Positions 1 to 9,265 of a stretch of 64,000 nt of DNA are shown in pieces. Numbering within the stretch: the stretch's first letter is position 1; each line of letters starts with the position of its first letter. The stretch comes from an uncultured Robinsoniella sp. GTDB lineage: Bacteria > Bacillota > Clostridia > Lachnospirales > Lachnospiraceae. Position numbers and translations under genes: made by a program. The notes beneath the pieces were generated by a model, which ran no database searches, had not been told where the DNA came from, and saw only the letters and a program-made list of their open reading frames with translations. The stretch is taken from assembly GCA_900540475.1 (NCBI GenBank), contig UQGG01000013.1, forward strand, positions 74,933 through 138,932, read 5' to 3'.

Positions 1-1
1 T

Positions 2-1672
2 AACGACGGCTGGGTGCCAAAGGCGGGAGGTACCGGAGGCATATTGTCTGACCTGGAACGGACGGCACTGGAATCCAGCTGCGTGGAACTGGCGCCTACG
101 GCCAGGGAAAATATGTATACCCAGAAATTTTATCTGTACCTGAATCTGACGAAGCCATCCACCCGTCTGTATCTGTCTTACAGTAAAGTGGATTCCGACG
201 GCAAGACGCTTAGGCCTTCCTATGTCGTGCATGATATGGCAAGGCTGTTTCCGGCGGTGTCCCAAACGGATGAAGACCTGTATGACAGTATGCTGGAACG
301 AGTGGCTTCACCGGGCAGCGGAATTCCCTATCTGATAGAGGGGCTTCGTAATATCCGGGAAGGGCGCCCCATGCCTGTGGATGAATGGATGGTAATGTTT
401 GACTGGTATAATCAGAATAAGGATTACCAGAAGAAGATAGAAGGGCTGGTGGACGCTGCCTTTTACAAGCGCAATGATGAAGGGCTTCCAAAAGCCGTGG
501 CTTCATCCCTCTATGGAAGTATGCTGGAAAACAGCGTGACCAGGCTGGAACGGTTTGCGGCCTGCGCATTTTCGCATTTTCTAATGTATGGACTGGATTT
601 AAAGGAGCGGGAGACCTATCTGTTCCGGCCCATGGATATGGGAAATATCTTCCACCGGGTCATAGAACTGTTTTCTAAAAAGGTGGAACACAGCCAATAC
701 AACTGGTTCAGCCTGCCGGAGGAAATCAGGGATTCTTTTATCGAGGAAACGGTGGAGGAAGTATCTTCCGAATACGGGGCAAAGATTCTCTACAGTTCGG
801 CTCGAAATGAATATGCCATAGAGCGGATGAAGCGCATTATGCGCCGTACTGTATGGGCACTCCATGAACAGATCAAGGCGGGCACATTTGTACCCAGCAA
901 TTATGAGGTGTCCTTCTCCATGGTGGAGGATCTGGAGGCGGTAAATATTGCATTGACAGAGGAAGATAAGATGAAGCTTCGGGGAAGGATTGACAGAACC
1001 GATGTGCGGGTGGAAGAGGACGAAGTCTTTGTAAAGGTCATCGATTATAAATCAGGGAATACAAGCTTTGACCTGGTGGCACTGTATTACGGGCTTCAAT
1101 TGCAGCTGGTGGTATATCTCAATGCGGCTATGGAACTGGAACAGCGGATTTACCCCGATAAGGAAATTGTGCCTGCCGGTATCTTCTATTATAATATGCA
1201 GGATCCCATGTTGGACCGGGAGGAGGGCGATACACAGGAGATCATTAATCAGAAAATCCTGAAGAAGCTTCGCCTGGACGGACTGGTCAATGATAATAAA
1301 CAGGTGATTGAAAATCTGGATACCGGAATAGGAAAAGATTCCTGCGTGATTCCGGTTTCCTATAATAAGGACGGCACCCCGTCAAAGTCATCCAGTACTG
1401 CATCACGGGAACAGTTTAACCAGATCTCCAGATTTGTGAATGAAAAAATTGCGGATATCGGAAAACAGATTGTAGACGGACATATGGAAGCACTTCCCTA
1501 TGAACGAAAGGATAAAACAGCCTGTGATTACTGTATTTATAGGGAAATCTGCGGATTCGACGTGCGGATTCCGGGGACCCGCTATCATCGTTTAAAGGAA
1601 TATAAGCCGGAAGAAATATGGAAGAAAATAAGCGGGCAGACACAAGCCGAAGCAGAAAGTGAGGAAAGGTAG
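2..1672 (+). CDS. addB: AddB, ATP-dependent nuclease subunit B (C-terminal part)
   Basis: Partial gene: the frame is open from base 2, so the GTG at 14 is internal and not a start. AddB is the second subunit of the AddAB helicase-nuclease that resects double-strand breaks up to Chi. The visible part holds the C-terminal RecB-type nuclease, with a VIDYKSG motif carrying the catalytic Asp and Lys, and then the iron-sulfur cysteines CDYCIYREIC near the end; the first cluster cysteine is probably the one in FAACAFSHF. The stop lies 2 bases before the addA start, so the two are co-transcribed and probably translationally coupled. Identity is certain from order and motifs; only the upstream extent is unknown. 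Confidence 0.95.
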   Translation, partial: NDGWVPKAGGTGGILSDLERTALESSCVELAPTARENMYTQKFYLYLNLTKPSTRLYLSYSKVDSDGKTLRPSYVVHDMARLFPAVSQTDEDLYDSMLERVASPGSGIPYLIEGLRNIREGRPMPVDEWMVMFDWYNQNKDYQKKIEGLVDAAFYKRNDEGLPKAVASSLYGSMLENSVTRLERFAACAFSHFLMYGLDLKERETYLFRPMDMGNIFHRVIELFSKKVEHSQYNWFSLPEEIRDSFIEETVEEVSSEYGAKILYSSARNEYAIERMKRIMRRTVWALHEQIKAGTFVPSNYEVSFSMVEDLEAVNIALTEEDKMKLRGRIDRTDVRVEEDEVFVKVIDYKSGNTSFDLVALYYGLQLQLVVYLNAAMELEQRIYPDKEIVPAGIFYYNMQDPMLDREEGDTQEIINQKILKKLRLDGLVNDNKQVIENLDTGIGKDSCVIPVSYNKDGTPSKSSSTASREQFNQISRFVNEKIADIGKQIVDGHMEALPYERKDKTACDYCIYREICGFDVRIPGTRYHRLKEYKPEEIWKKISGQTQAEAESEER

Positions 1673-1674
1673 GC

Positions 1675-4600
1675 ATGGGCGTAGCATGGACCGAAGACCA
1701 ACAGAAGGTCATTGACTTAAGAAATCGAAATATCCTGGTATCAGCGGCGGCAGGCTCCGGGAAAACCGCAGTACTGGTAGAACGTATTGTAACTATGGTA
1801 ACAGATAAAAAGCATCCGGTTGATATTGATGAGCTGCTGATTGTAACCTTTACCAAAGCGGCGGCTGGAGAGATGCGGGAACGTATTGCCAAGGCGCTGG
1901 ATAGTAAAGCAGCTGAAAACCCGCTGGATGTGCATCTGGAACGGCAGCTCACCCTGGTACACAATGCCCAGATCACCACCATTGACAGCTTCTGTCAGTA
2001 TGTGATCCGGAATCATTTTCATGCCATCGGGCTGGATCCGGGATTCCGTGTTGCGGATGAAGGAGAGCTGAAGCTTTTAAAAAGTGATGTAGCGGAACAG
2101 TTAATTGAAGACTGTTATGAGAAAAAGGAAGAATCATTTTTGAAATTTATTGAATGCTATGCCTTTGGAAAAAATGATCAGGGAATTGAGGATCTGATAT
2201 TTGGACTCTATAATTTCTCCATGAGCTATCCATGGCCTGAAAAATGGCTGCAGCAATGCAAGAAAGCATATGAAATAGAATCCGTGGAAGAATTTTTGCA
2301 GTCTGAATGGCTGATGAAATTAACCGATAACTTAAATCGCCAGCTGGAGGACATTGAAGAGAAGACCGAAGAGGCACTTCGAATAGCCAGGGCGGAAGAT
2401 GGACCTTATATGTATGAAGATGCATTATGTCAGGATCAGGCGATGATCCGGCAGATACGTCAGGCTGATAATTACCGGGATTATGCCCAGGCGTTTGCCG
2501 AAATGGGCAAATATGCAAGGCTTTCTTCTAAAAAAGATGAAGCTGTTTCTGAAAATAAAAAAGAACAGGTAAAAGCAATCCGGGAACAGGTGAAGAAAAG
2601 CCTGAAAGGACTGCAGGAGCAGTACTTTTTTGGAAGCTTAGAATCTGTGATTTCCGATATACAGGGAAGCCGAGAGGTCATGGGCGTCTTAATTGACCTG
2701 GCTTGTGAATTTACAGAGCGATATGCGGGGAAAAAGAGAGAAAAAAACGTGGTGGATTTTAGTGACCTGGAGCATTTTGCCCTGGATATCCTGGTAGAGG
2801 AAAAGGACGGGGAGGCAGTGCCCACGCAGATTGCAATGGATCTGGCAGAACATTACGAAGAAATCTTGATTGATGAATACCAGGACAGCAACCTGGTCCA
2901 GGAATTGATCCTTACCAGCATATCTAAGAAATGCATGGGAAAATATAATATTTTTATGGTGGGGGATGTGAAGCAGAGTATTTACCGTTTCCGTCTGGCA
3001 AGGCCGGAACTGTTTATGGAAAAATATGATACGTATCCGGTTACGGACAGCCAATGCCAGCGAATTGACCTGCATAAAAACTTCCGCAGCAGAAGCCAGG
3101 TTCTGGTCAGCGTGAATTATATCTTTGAACAGATTATGGCAAGATATCTTGGAAATATCCAGTATGATGCGGAGGCGGCACTTTATCCCGGTGCCGCTTT
3201 CCCGGAAAAACAAGCTGACGGGGAGGAATTTACCAATACGGAAATGCTTCTGGTAGATCTGGACACGTTAGATGAGGTGGTAGAGGATGTGGAAGAGAAT
3301 GCCAGAGAACTGGAAGCTCGGGCAATCGGCAGCCGCATTCTGGAGATTGTGGGTAAAGAAGAAGTCCTGGATAAAGCAACGGGAATCTACCGAAAAGCCA
3401 GGTATGGGGACATAGTAATTCTTCTGCGTACCATTTCCGGATGGGCGGAGTCCTTTGCAAGAGTGCTGGAAAGCCAGGGAATCCCGGCGTACACCGGGTC
3501 ACAGACCGGATATTTTTCTACGGTGGAGATACAGACAATACTGGCTTTTCTGAAAATAGTGGACAATCCAAGGCAGGAAATACCCATGGCGGCAGTATTA
3601 AAGTCTCCCATTGGGGGGCTGGAGACACAAGAACTTGCTGTTATTAAAAGCTTAAATCCCAATATGCCGTTTTATGAATGCTGCAGGCTGTATGCTTCCC
3701 AGCCGGATGAAGGTGATGCTTGCCAAAGAGGCATAGTTGAGAAGTTAAAGAAATTTTTCCGTATGCTGGATCATTTCCGTCTCTTGGTACCCTATACACC
3801 GATGCATGAACTGTTGTGGCAGGTGCTGGATACCACCGGATACGGGGACTATGCAGCAGCGATGCCGGGAGGAGAACAGCGGACGGCAAATCTGAAGATG
3901 CTGGTGGAAAAAGCGATGACTTATGAGACTACCAGTTATCGGGGGCTGTTTAACTTTATCCGCTATATCGAGAACTTACAGAAATACAATGTGGATTATG
4001 GCGAGGCGAGTACCATTGGTGAACAGGAAGATACGGTGCGGATTATGAGTATTCATAAGAGTAAGGGACTGGAGTTCCCAATCGTATTTGCGGGGGGAAT
4101 GGGCAAGTCATTCAACCAGCAGGACAGCAGGAGCCGGGTGCTGCTGCATCCGGATCTGGGGATTGGCTGTGATTATATTGATCCAATTCTCCGTGTGAAA
4201 AGCCCTACGCTTTTAAAGAAAACCATTCAGCGGGAAACCATCAATGAAAATCTGGGGGAAGAACTTCGGGTATTGTATGTAGCTTTCACAAGAGCAAAAG
4301 AAAAACTGATCATGACCGGTGCGGTGACGAAAATCGCAGATAAGGTAAAAAAATGGAGCCAGATCTGCCGCAGGGAAGAGGAAAAAATTTCTTTTACCGA
4401 GTTATCCGGTGCGTCATCCTATCTGGACTGGGTGATGCCTGCGCTTATGCGCCACCAGTCGGCACGGGAGTTATTGGAGGAATATGGCTTTGTGAACGAT
4501 TCTGCACATGAACTGTACCGGAAGGAAGCTTATTTTTCCATCCGGGTATGTCCGGTGAAAGAACTGGTTACCAGAGAGGCGGCGCATCAGATGGCAATCA

Positions 4601-5382
4601 AGGTTTCCAAAGAAGAACTTTTAGAGCGGGGACATCGGATGCTGAGTGAGCAACAGCTGGAAGCCCTGGACAAGCGCATGGATCCGGTGTACCCCTATGA
4701 ACAGGATGGGGATATTCATGGGAAGATTACAGTATCGGAACTGAAAAAATACAGCCAGTCCGCAGATAACCTGTTATATGGAGAGGAAGAGTTTTTTATT
4801 TATGAAGAACCGGATATTGTTCCGCTGATACCCGGGTTTATGCAGCAGAAAACCGAAGTGCCCGGAGCAGTGCGGGGTACGGCTTACCATAAGCTGCTGG
4901 AGGAACTAAACTTTGCGGATGCTGCCGGAAGCAGGAAACTGAATGAACAGATTGAGCGGCTCCTGGAAGCAGGAAAAATGACCCGGGAAGAAATAGATTT
5001 GATTGATAAAAGGAAAATCGTGCGTTTTGCAGGTTCAGTTCTGGGAAAACGGATGGCTAAGGCAGAACAGGAGGGAAATCTGTACCGGGAACAGCAATTT
5101 GTCCTGGGAGTTATGGCTTCTGAAATAAAAGAATCCTGGTCAAATGAAGAAATGGTTTTGATTCAGGGTATCATAGATGCATTTTTTTACGAAGATGAGG
5201 CAATAATTCTGGTTGACTATAAGACAGATTATGTACCGGAAGAACGAGCAGAAATACTGGTGGAAAAATATAAGATCCAGCTGGACTATTATGCACAGGC
5301 ATTGGAGCGTATGACCCAGAAAAAGGTGAAAGAGAAAATACTTTATTCCTTCTGGCTGCAGAAAGGAATCCGGATCAAATAG
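1675..5382 (+). CDS. addA: AddA, helicase-nuclease subunit A
   Basis: UvrD-like superfamily 1 helicase with a C-terminal nuclease, 1235 aa, a normal length for AddA. A Walker A motif (AAAGSGKTAVL) lies near residue 25, Walker B is EEILIDEYQDSN, VMSIHKSKGLEFP-type and VAFTRAKEKL motifs follow, and the nuclease motif ILVDYKTDYV lies near the C terminus. The ATG sits 2 bp after addB with a GAGGAAAGG ribosome site inside the end of addB. It works with AddB in RecA loading and recombinational repair. No terminator is obvious directly after the stop. Confidence 0.97.
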   Translation: MGVAWTEDQQKVIDLRNRNILVSAAAGSGKTAVLVERIVTMVTDKKHPVDIDELLIVTFTKAAAGEMRERIAKALDSKAAENPLDVHLERQLTLVHNAQITTIDSFCQYVIRNHFHAIGLDPGFRVADEGELKLLKSDVAEQLIEDCYEKKEESFLKFIECYAFGKNDQGIEDLIFGLYNFSMSYPWPEKWLQQCKKAYEIESVEEFLQSEWLMKLTDNLNRQLEDIEEKTEEALRIARAEDGPYMYEDALCQDQAMIRQIRQADNYRDYAQAFAEMGKYARLSSKKDEAVSENKKEQVKAIREQVKKSLKGLQEQYFFGSLESVISDIQGSREVMGVLIDLACEFTERYAGKKREKNVVDFSDLEHFALDILVEEKDGEAVPTQIAMDLAEHYEEILIDEYQDSNLVQELILTSISKKCMGKYNIFMVGDVKQSIYRFRLARPELFMEKYDTYPVTDSQCQRIDLHKNFRSRSQVLVSVNYIFEQIMARYLGNIQYDAEAALYPGAAFPEKQADGEEFTNTEMLLVDLDTLDEVVEDVEENARELEARAIGSRILEIVGKEEVLDKATGIYRKARYGDIVILLRTISGWAESFARVLESQGIPAYTGSQTGYFSTVEIQTILAFLKIVDNPRQEIPMAAVLKSPIGGLETQELAVIKSLNPNMPFYECCRLYASQPDEGDACQRGIVEKLKKFFRMLDHFRLLVPYTPMHELLWQVLDTTGYGDYAAAMPGGEQRTANLKMLVEKAMTYETTSYRGLFNFIRYIENLQKYNVDYGEASTIGEQEDTVRIMSIHKSKGLEFPIVFAGGMGKSFNQQDSRSRVLLHPDLGIGCDYIDPILRVKSPTLLKKTIQRETINENLGEELRVLYVAFTRAKEKLIMTGAVTKIADKVKKWSQICRREEEKISFTELSGASSYLDWVMPALMRHQSARELLEEYGFVNDSAHELYRKEAYFSIRVCPVKELVTREAAHQMAIKVSKEELLERGHRMLSEQQLEALDKRMDPVYPYEQDGDIHGKITVSELKKYSQSADNLLYGEEEFFIYEEPDIVPLIPGFMQQKTEVPGAVRGTAYHKLLEELNFADAAGSRKLNEQIERLLEAGKMTREEIDLIDKRKIVRFAGSVLGKRMAKAEQEGNLYREQQFVLGVMASEIKESWSNEEMVLIQGIIDAFFYEDEAIILVDYKTDYVPEERAEILVEKYKIQLDYYAQALERMTQKKVKEKILYSFWLQKGIRIK

Positions 5383-5396
5383 AGGGGCAGAGTCAG

Positions 5397-5411
5397 TTTG
5401 AAAATTCATTC
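5397..5411 (+). repeat. 15-bp dispersed repeat, copy 1
   Basis: The string TTTGAAAATTCATTC just after the addA stop is identical to the core of two longer repeats at 44002-44016 and 45261-45275. Only this core is shared here, so it may be a decayed end of the MITE-like element described at 43993. Confidence 0.4.
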
Positions 5412-5460
5412 ATCCTTTTCCATGTTAAGGAAGTTTTAAGGGGATTTCACACAATTATGG

Positions 5461-5489
5461 TTGATTTTTCAAATACCAAAAGATATACT
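5461..5489 (+). promoter_or_regulatory. Probable sigma-A promoter for the YfhO-family gene
   Basis: TTGATT at 5461-5466 and TATACT at 5484-5489 are separated by exactly 17 bp and lie about 35 bp upstream of the ATG at 5523. The GAGGAGTG ribosome site follows directly. This separates the gene from addAB. Confidence 0.65.
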
Positions 5490-5522
5490 TAACACGACAG
5501 TATTTTAAATGAGGAGTGCAAT

Positions 5523-8500
5523 ATGAACTGGATAAAAAAAATGTTTCAAAATCAGGCCGTCCGTTACATTTTCTTTGGCGGATGTACCACACTCGTTAAC
5601 CTGGTTTCCTATACGCTTATGCGTACCGTTTTGGGCATCGACATTACGATAGCAGGTTTTATTTCCATATTGCTGTCCATTGCCTTTGCCTATGTTGTCA
5701 ATAAGATCTTTGTTTTTGAGAGCAAAACAAATACCGTTTGGGAAGTTATAAAAGAATGCGCGCAGTTTGTTGGCATGAGACTTCTTACCATGTATATTGA
5801 AGTATTTGGTGTCCTGCTGCTCAGCTGTGTCTGGGGCATGAATGATTTAATTGCCAAACTGGTAATTCAGGTAGTTGTATTAGTATTGAATTATGTTTTC
5901 AGCAAAGCATTTGTATTTAAAGAAAAGAAAGACATTTCCCAATTAACGGAAAAAGAAAGAAAGAATCGTAAGACGAAGAAATGGTGTGTCATTGCATCAG
6001 CCGGAATTCCGGCAGTGGTGATGCTGATTGCCTACATCGCCAACGGCGTTTTTCCATTTGGGGATCACGGTGTGCTGATCATCGATTCCCTGCATCAGTA
6101 TCTGCCGTTTTTTACGGATTTTCATGACAAGCTTGCAGCCAGTGAGTCGTTATTATATTCCTTTGGCGGAGGTCTGGGATATAATTTCTGGGCGACTTAT
6201 GCTTATTATCTGGCAAGCCCGTTGAATTTTCTCATCGTATTATTCCCAGCCAGGAATATGATGGATGTAATGGCGTACCTGATCGTTATTAAAATTGCAT
6301 TGTGCGGCGGATGTTTTGGATATTATCTGACCACCCGGAATAAGGGAAAGAATTTTACTCCGGTTGTTTTTGCCGTGATGTATGCACTCAGCAGTTTTAT
6401 GATTGGATACTATTTTAATTTGATGTGGCTGGACAGCATTGCCCTGCTTCCGATTGTAATGCTTGGCATTGAACGGATTGTAAAAGGAGAAAGCGGAAGA
6501 ACCTTTGGACTTTCTCTGTTTCTGGGGCTTTATTGTAACTATTATATCGGATTCATGCTGTGTTTATTTTCCTGCCTGTATTTTCTGGTGCAGTGGATTG
6601 CGGCAAAGAGATTTACCATCAAGGCGTTTTTTAAATCCGGTATTAACTTTGCATGGTATGCACTGCTCAGCGGTGGGATGGCAGCGCTGGTTCTGATGCC
6701 GGCTTACCGGGCACTTGGAATTACGGAATCTATGGATGACAACGGATTCCCGGATAAGATTAAGTTCTTTACCAGCACAATCGATCAGCTCACCAGCCAT
6801 TTCGCATTTGTGGAACCCATCAACATCGCGGATGACCAGGCAGGGGTAAATGCTTACTGCGGCGTCATTATACTGATTCTGGTGGTACTTTATGTGCTGG
6901 ATAAAAAAGTGAGCCTGCGGGAACGTATTTCAAAAATATTGCTCTGTGCACTTTTAGTGCTGAGTTTTAATTTCAATATGCTCAACTTTGTATGGCATGG
7001 CTTCCATACGCAAAACGGACTGCCAAACCGTTTTTCCTTTATTTACATCTGTTTAATTCTGGTCATGGGATACGAAGCATTTACCCATGTAAAGAATATG
7101 CATGTAGTCAAAATAATCATATCCTGCCTGGTGCCTATAGGGTTCGTGGTCTACTGTATGATTACAAAGGCGGGAGAACGGGATCTCTATGTCTACCTCG
7201 TTACACTGGGACTGCTTGTAATTTACAGCATCCTGCTATTGCTCTACCGTTTTATCAGGCTGCGTGCACTGATTGTGCAGAATGTGGTGCTGGGAGTCAT
7301 GCTTGCAGAGATGATTACCATGGGAATCTATGGTGTCTGCAGCAATGGAACGGTAGGAAGAAGTACGTATTTAGATGAGCAGAGCGCTTATAAAAAATTA
7401 ATGGCTGAGCAGGGAGACCAGGATTTCTACCGTAGTGAAATCGACAGCCAGAGAATGCGCAATGAAACAATGTTCATGGGCGGCAATGGTGTCGTGCTGT
7501 TTTCATCCACAATGCCGGCTGCAACGGTCAATATGTGCAAAGGTATCGGTATGGAGGCACGAACCAATAAGAATGGTTATAACGGAATGACAAAATTGTT
7601 CAGTGATGTATTTGGTGTCCGTTATCTGGTTTCCAAGGCCAATTCCGATACTCTTTATAATATGAACCGTGTGGGCTTTGAAGAGCCGCTGGCGCTTTAT
7701 AAAAATGAAAATGCACTGTCACTTGGCTTTATGGTGAATTCTGCGATTAAAGACTGGCAGATCGAAGGACTGGTTCCAATGGAAATACAGGATCAGTTTG
7801 CAGGGCTGGCTACGGGCAGTGATCCCATCTTTACGCTGAGAGAAGAGTATGACATTGAAGAAGGACCGACCTATATTATCCGTTTGCATCCGGGAGAACA
7901 GACTTATCTGGAAATGACTTCCAATGTAGAAAAACTGGTGATCAAGACACCTCAGTACGAGAAGACAATCAATGGATATAACAGTAACCTCTTTGATCTG
8001 GGAAGGGTAACCGAGGACGGCAAAGCAAATGTCACTATCACTTATAAAGAAGGAAATGAAAATCCGGTGGGAGTCCGTGTCTATACCTGCAAGGATGAAG
8101 ATTATACCAGGATGTATGAGAAGCTTTCCGCTAATCAAATGAATGTAACAACGGCGGAAGACGGAAAAATCAGAGGAAATATCGATGTAAAAACAGCTGG
8201 TACCCTCCTAACCTCTATCCCATATGATACTGGATGGAAAGTAAAAGTTGACGGCAAAGAGATCGAAACCTATGCTGTTGGTACCGCACTAATGGGATTT
8301 GACTTAAGTGAGGGACAGCACGAGATTACCATGGACTTTACACCCGAAGGCCTTTGGTCAGGAAGTTTTATCAGCATTGCCAGCATCGTTTTGTTTATGG
8401 TTACCATTATGCTGGAAGGCAGAAGCAGAAGGAAAAAAGGGTTACTGCCTGGAAATGATGAAGAAGACCTGGATGACCTGGACGAAGACGAGATTTCTGA

Positions 8501-9002
8501 AAATGAGTATCAAAGCATGACCGGTGATTACGAAGAAGATGAGCCTGGGGATAGCTATGAAGATGCAGGGAAATCTGAATATGTAGAAAGATATGGAGCT
8601 ACAGGCGAATACGAGGATGAGGAAGAGTATGAATCTGTGGGGGAGTCTGGGTATGAGGAAGACTATGATCCTGCGGTGGAAGAATCTGAGTATGAGGAAA
8701 GCTATGAGTCAGAGGAAGAAGAATCTGAGTATGAGGAAGGCTATGAATCAGAGGTGGTAGAATCTGAGTATGAGGAAAGCTATGAGTCAGAGGAAGAAGA
8801 ATCTGAGTATGAGGAAAGCTATGAGTCAGAGGAAGAATCTGAGTATGAGGAAGGCTATGAATCAGAGGAAGAAGAATCTGAATATGAGGAAGGCTATGAA
8901 TCAGAGGAAGAATCTGAGTATGAGGAAGGCTATGAATCACCTGAGGAAGAATTCCAATATGAGGAATCTGGAAAATCTGGAAATAATACTGGGAATCAGT
9001 AA
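5523..9002 (+). CDS. GtrA-YfhO fusion membrane protein with acidic repeat tail
   Basis: 1159 aa. Residues about 10-135 form a GtrA-like four-helix membrane domain (AVRYIFFGGCTTLVNLVSY, VVNKIFVFES, NYVFSKAFVF). Residues about 150-980 form a YfhO-type multi-pass protein, a GT-C-like family linked in Bacilli to glycosylation of lipoteichoic or surface polymers; the loop with IIDSLHQYLPFF and the GLGYNFWATYAYYLASP stretch are typical. A last transmembrane helix lies near residues 945-965, followed by about 190 residues rich in Glu, Tyr and Ser that are probably cytoplasmic. GtrA proteins are thought to move polyprenyl-linked sugars, so the fusion could couple flipping and transfer; that is inference. 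The tail ends at a TAA that appears to interrupt a longer frame. Confidence 0.85.
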   Translation: MNWIKKMFQNQAVRYIFFGGCTTLVNLVSYTLMRTVLGIDITIAGFISILLSIAFAYVVNKIFVFESKTNTVWEVIKECAQFVGMRLLTMYIEVFGVLLLSCVWGMNDLIAKLVIQVVVLVLNYVFSKAFVFKEKKDISQLTEKERKNRKTKKWCVIASAGIPAVVMLIAYIANGVFPFGDHGVLIIDSLHQYLPFFTDFHDKLAASESLLYSFGGGLGYNFWATYAYYLASPLNFLIVLFPARNMMDVMAYLIVIKIALCGGCFGYYLTTRNKGKNFTPVVFAVMYALSSFMIGYYFNLMWLDSIALLPIVMLGIERIVKGESGRTFGLSLFLGLYCNYYIGFMLCLFSCLYFLVQWIAAKRFTIKAFFKSGINFAWYALLSGGMAALVLMPAYRALGITESMDDNGFPDKIKFFTSTIDQLTSHFAFVEPINIADDQAGVNAYCGVIILILVVLYVLDKKVSLRERISKILLCALLVLSFNFNMLNFVWHGFHTQNGLPNRFSFIYICLILVMGYEAFTHVKNMHVVKIIISCLVPIGFVVYCMITKAGERDLYVYLVTLGLLVIYSILLLLYRFIRLRALIVQNVVLGVMLAEMITMGIYGVCSNGTVGRSTYLDEQSAYKKLMAEQGDQDFYRSEIDSQRMRNETMFMGGNGVVLFSSTMPAATVNMCKGIGMEARTNKNGYNGMTKLFSDVFGVRYLVSKANSDTLYNMNRVGFEEPLALYKNENALSLGFMVNSAIKDWQIEGLVPMEIQDQFAGLATGSDPIFTLREEYDIEEGPTYIIRLHPGEQTYLEMTSNVEKLVIKTPQYEKTINGYNSNLFDLGRVTEDGKANVTITYKEGNENPVGVRVYTCKDEDYTRMYEKLSANQMNVTTAEDGKIRGNIDVKTAGTLLTSIPYDTGWKVKVDGKEIETYAVGTALMGFDLSEGQHEITMDFTPEGLWSGSFISIASIVLFMVTIMLEGRSRRKKGLLPGNDEEDLDDLDEDEISENEYQSMTGDYEEDEPGDSYEDAGKSEYVERYGATGEYEDEEEYESVGESGYEEDYDPAVEESEYEESYESEEEESEYEEGYESEVVESEYEESYESEEEESEYEESYESEEESEYEEGYESEEEESEYEEGYESEEESEYEEGYESPEEEFQYEESGKSGNNTGNQ
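8682..8950 (+). repeat. Tandem 36/39-bp repeat coding for ESEYEE(S/G)YESEE units
   Basis: At least seven tandem units of 12 or 13 codons (ESEYEESYESEEE, ESEYEEGYESEVV and so on) lie in the C-terminal tail of the YfhO-family protein, with a degenerate eighth (EFQYEES). Units differ in frame-neutral steps of one Glu codon and alternate AGC/GGC for Ser/Gly. Neighbouring units are nearly identical at DNA level, so copy number is likely to vary between strains. Confidence 0.9.
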
Positions 9003-9083
9003 GATTATGCGTCTGCAGAAGAATCTGAGTATGTGAAAAGTAATAAGCCTGTAAAAATTGGACAGGCGAGAAAGCAATTTTAA
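9003..9083 (+). other. In-frame continuation of the YfhO-family frame past its TAA
   Basis: Directly after the TAA at 9000-9002 the same frame stays open for 26 codons, reading DYASAEESEYVKSNKP and then VKIGQARKQF before a TAA at 9081-9083. It includes the repeat signature EESEY in the correct phase. The simplest reading is that the gene once ended at 9083 and acquired a premature stop; readthrough is a less likely alternative. Confidence 0.6.
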
Positions 9084-9121
9084 AATACGCTCTGGAGTTT
9101 TATACGATACATTTCAAAAAT

Positions 9122-9160
9122 GGTTCAAATATACAGCAGAATCAGCTGTGTATTTGGACC
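9122..9160 (+). terminator. Strong hairpin after the YfhO-family gene, no clean U-tract
   Basis: Arms 9122-9137 and 9145-9160 pair over 16 bp with two G-U pairs around a 7-nt loop. The following bases are ATAAATTTATAAAAA, so this is a stable stem without a proper poly-U run. It may be a weak terminator or an mRNA 3' end stabiliser. Confidence 0.5.
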
Positions 9161-9265
9161 ATAAATTTATAAAAATTTCCGGCAGACGGCGATGATACTG
9201 AAAGACAGAGAAGAAGTAAGGTAAAAATACATTTGTTACATCAGAGAAAGAGGGTAAATCACGTT

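Noticed and set aside
8599..8940. Minus-strand frame with His/Pro/Leu/Ile repeats
   Set aside because: It is the antisense shadow of the acidic Glu/Tyr repeat; it has no ribosome site and the plus-strand frame is much longer.
8682..8950. Possible CRISPR array
   Set aside because: The repeats are contiguous, in frame and coding, with no unique spacers.
9000..9083. Stop-codon readthrough or selenocysteine-type recoding
   Set aside because: The stop is TAA, not TGA, and no recoding structure is seen; a simple nonsense change is more likely.
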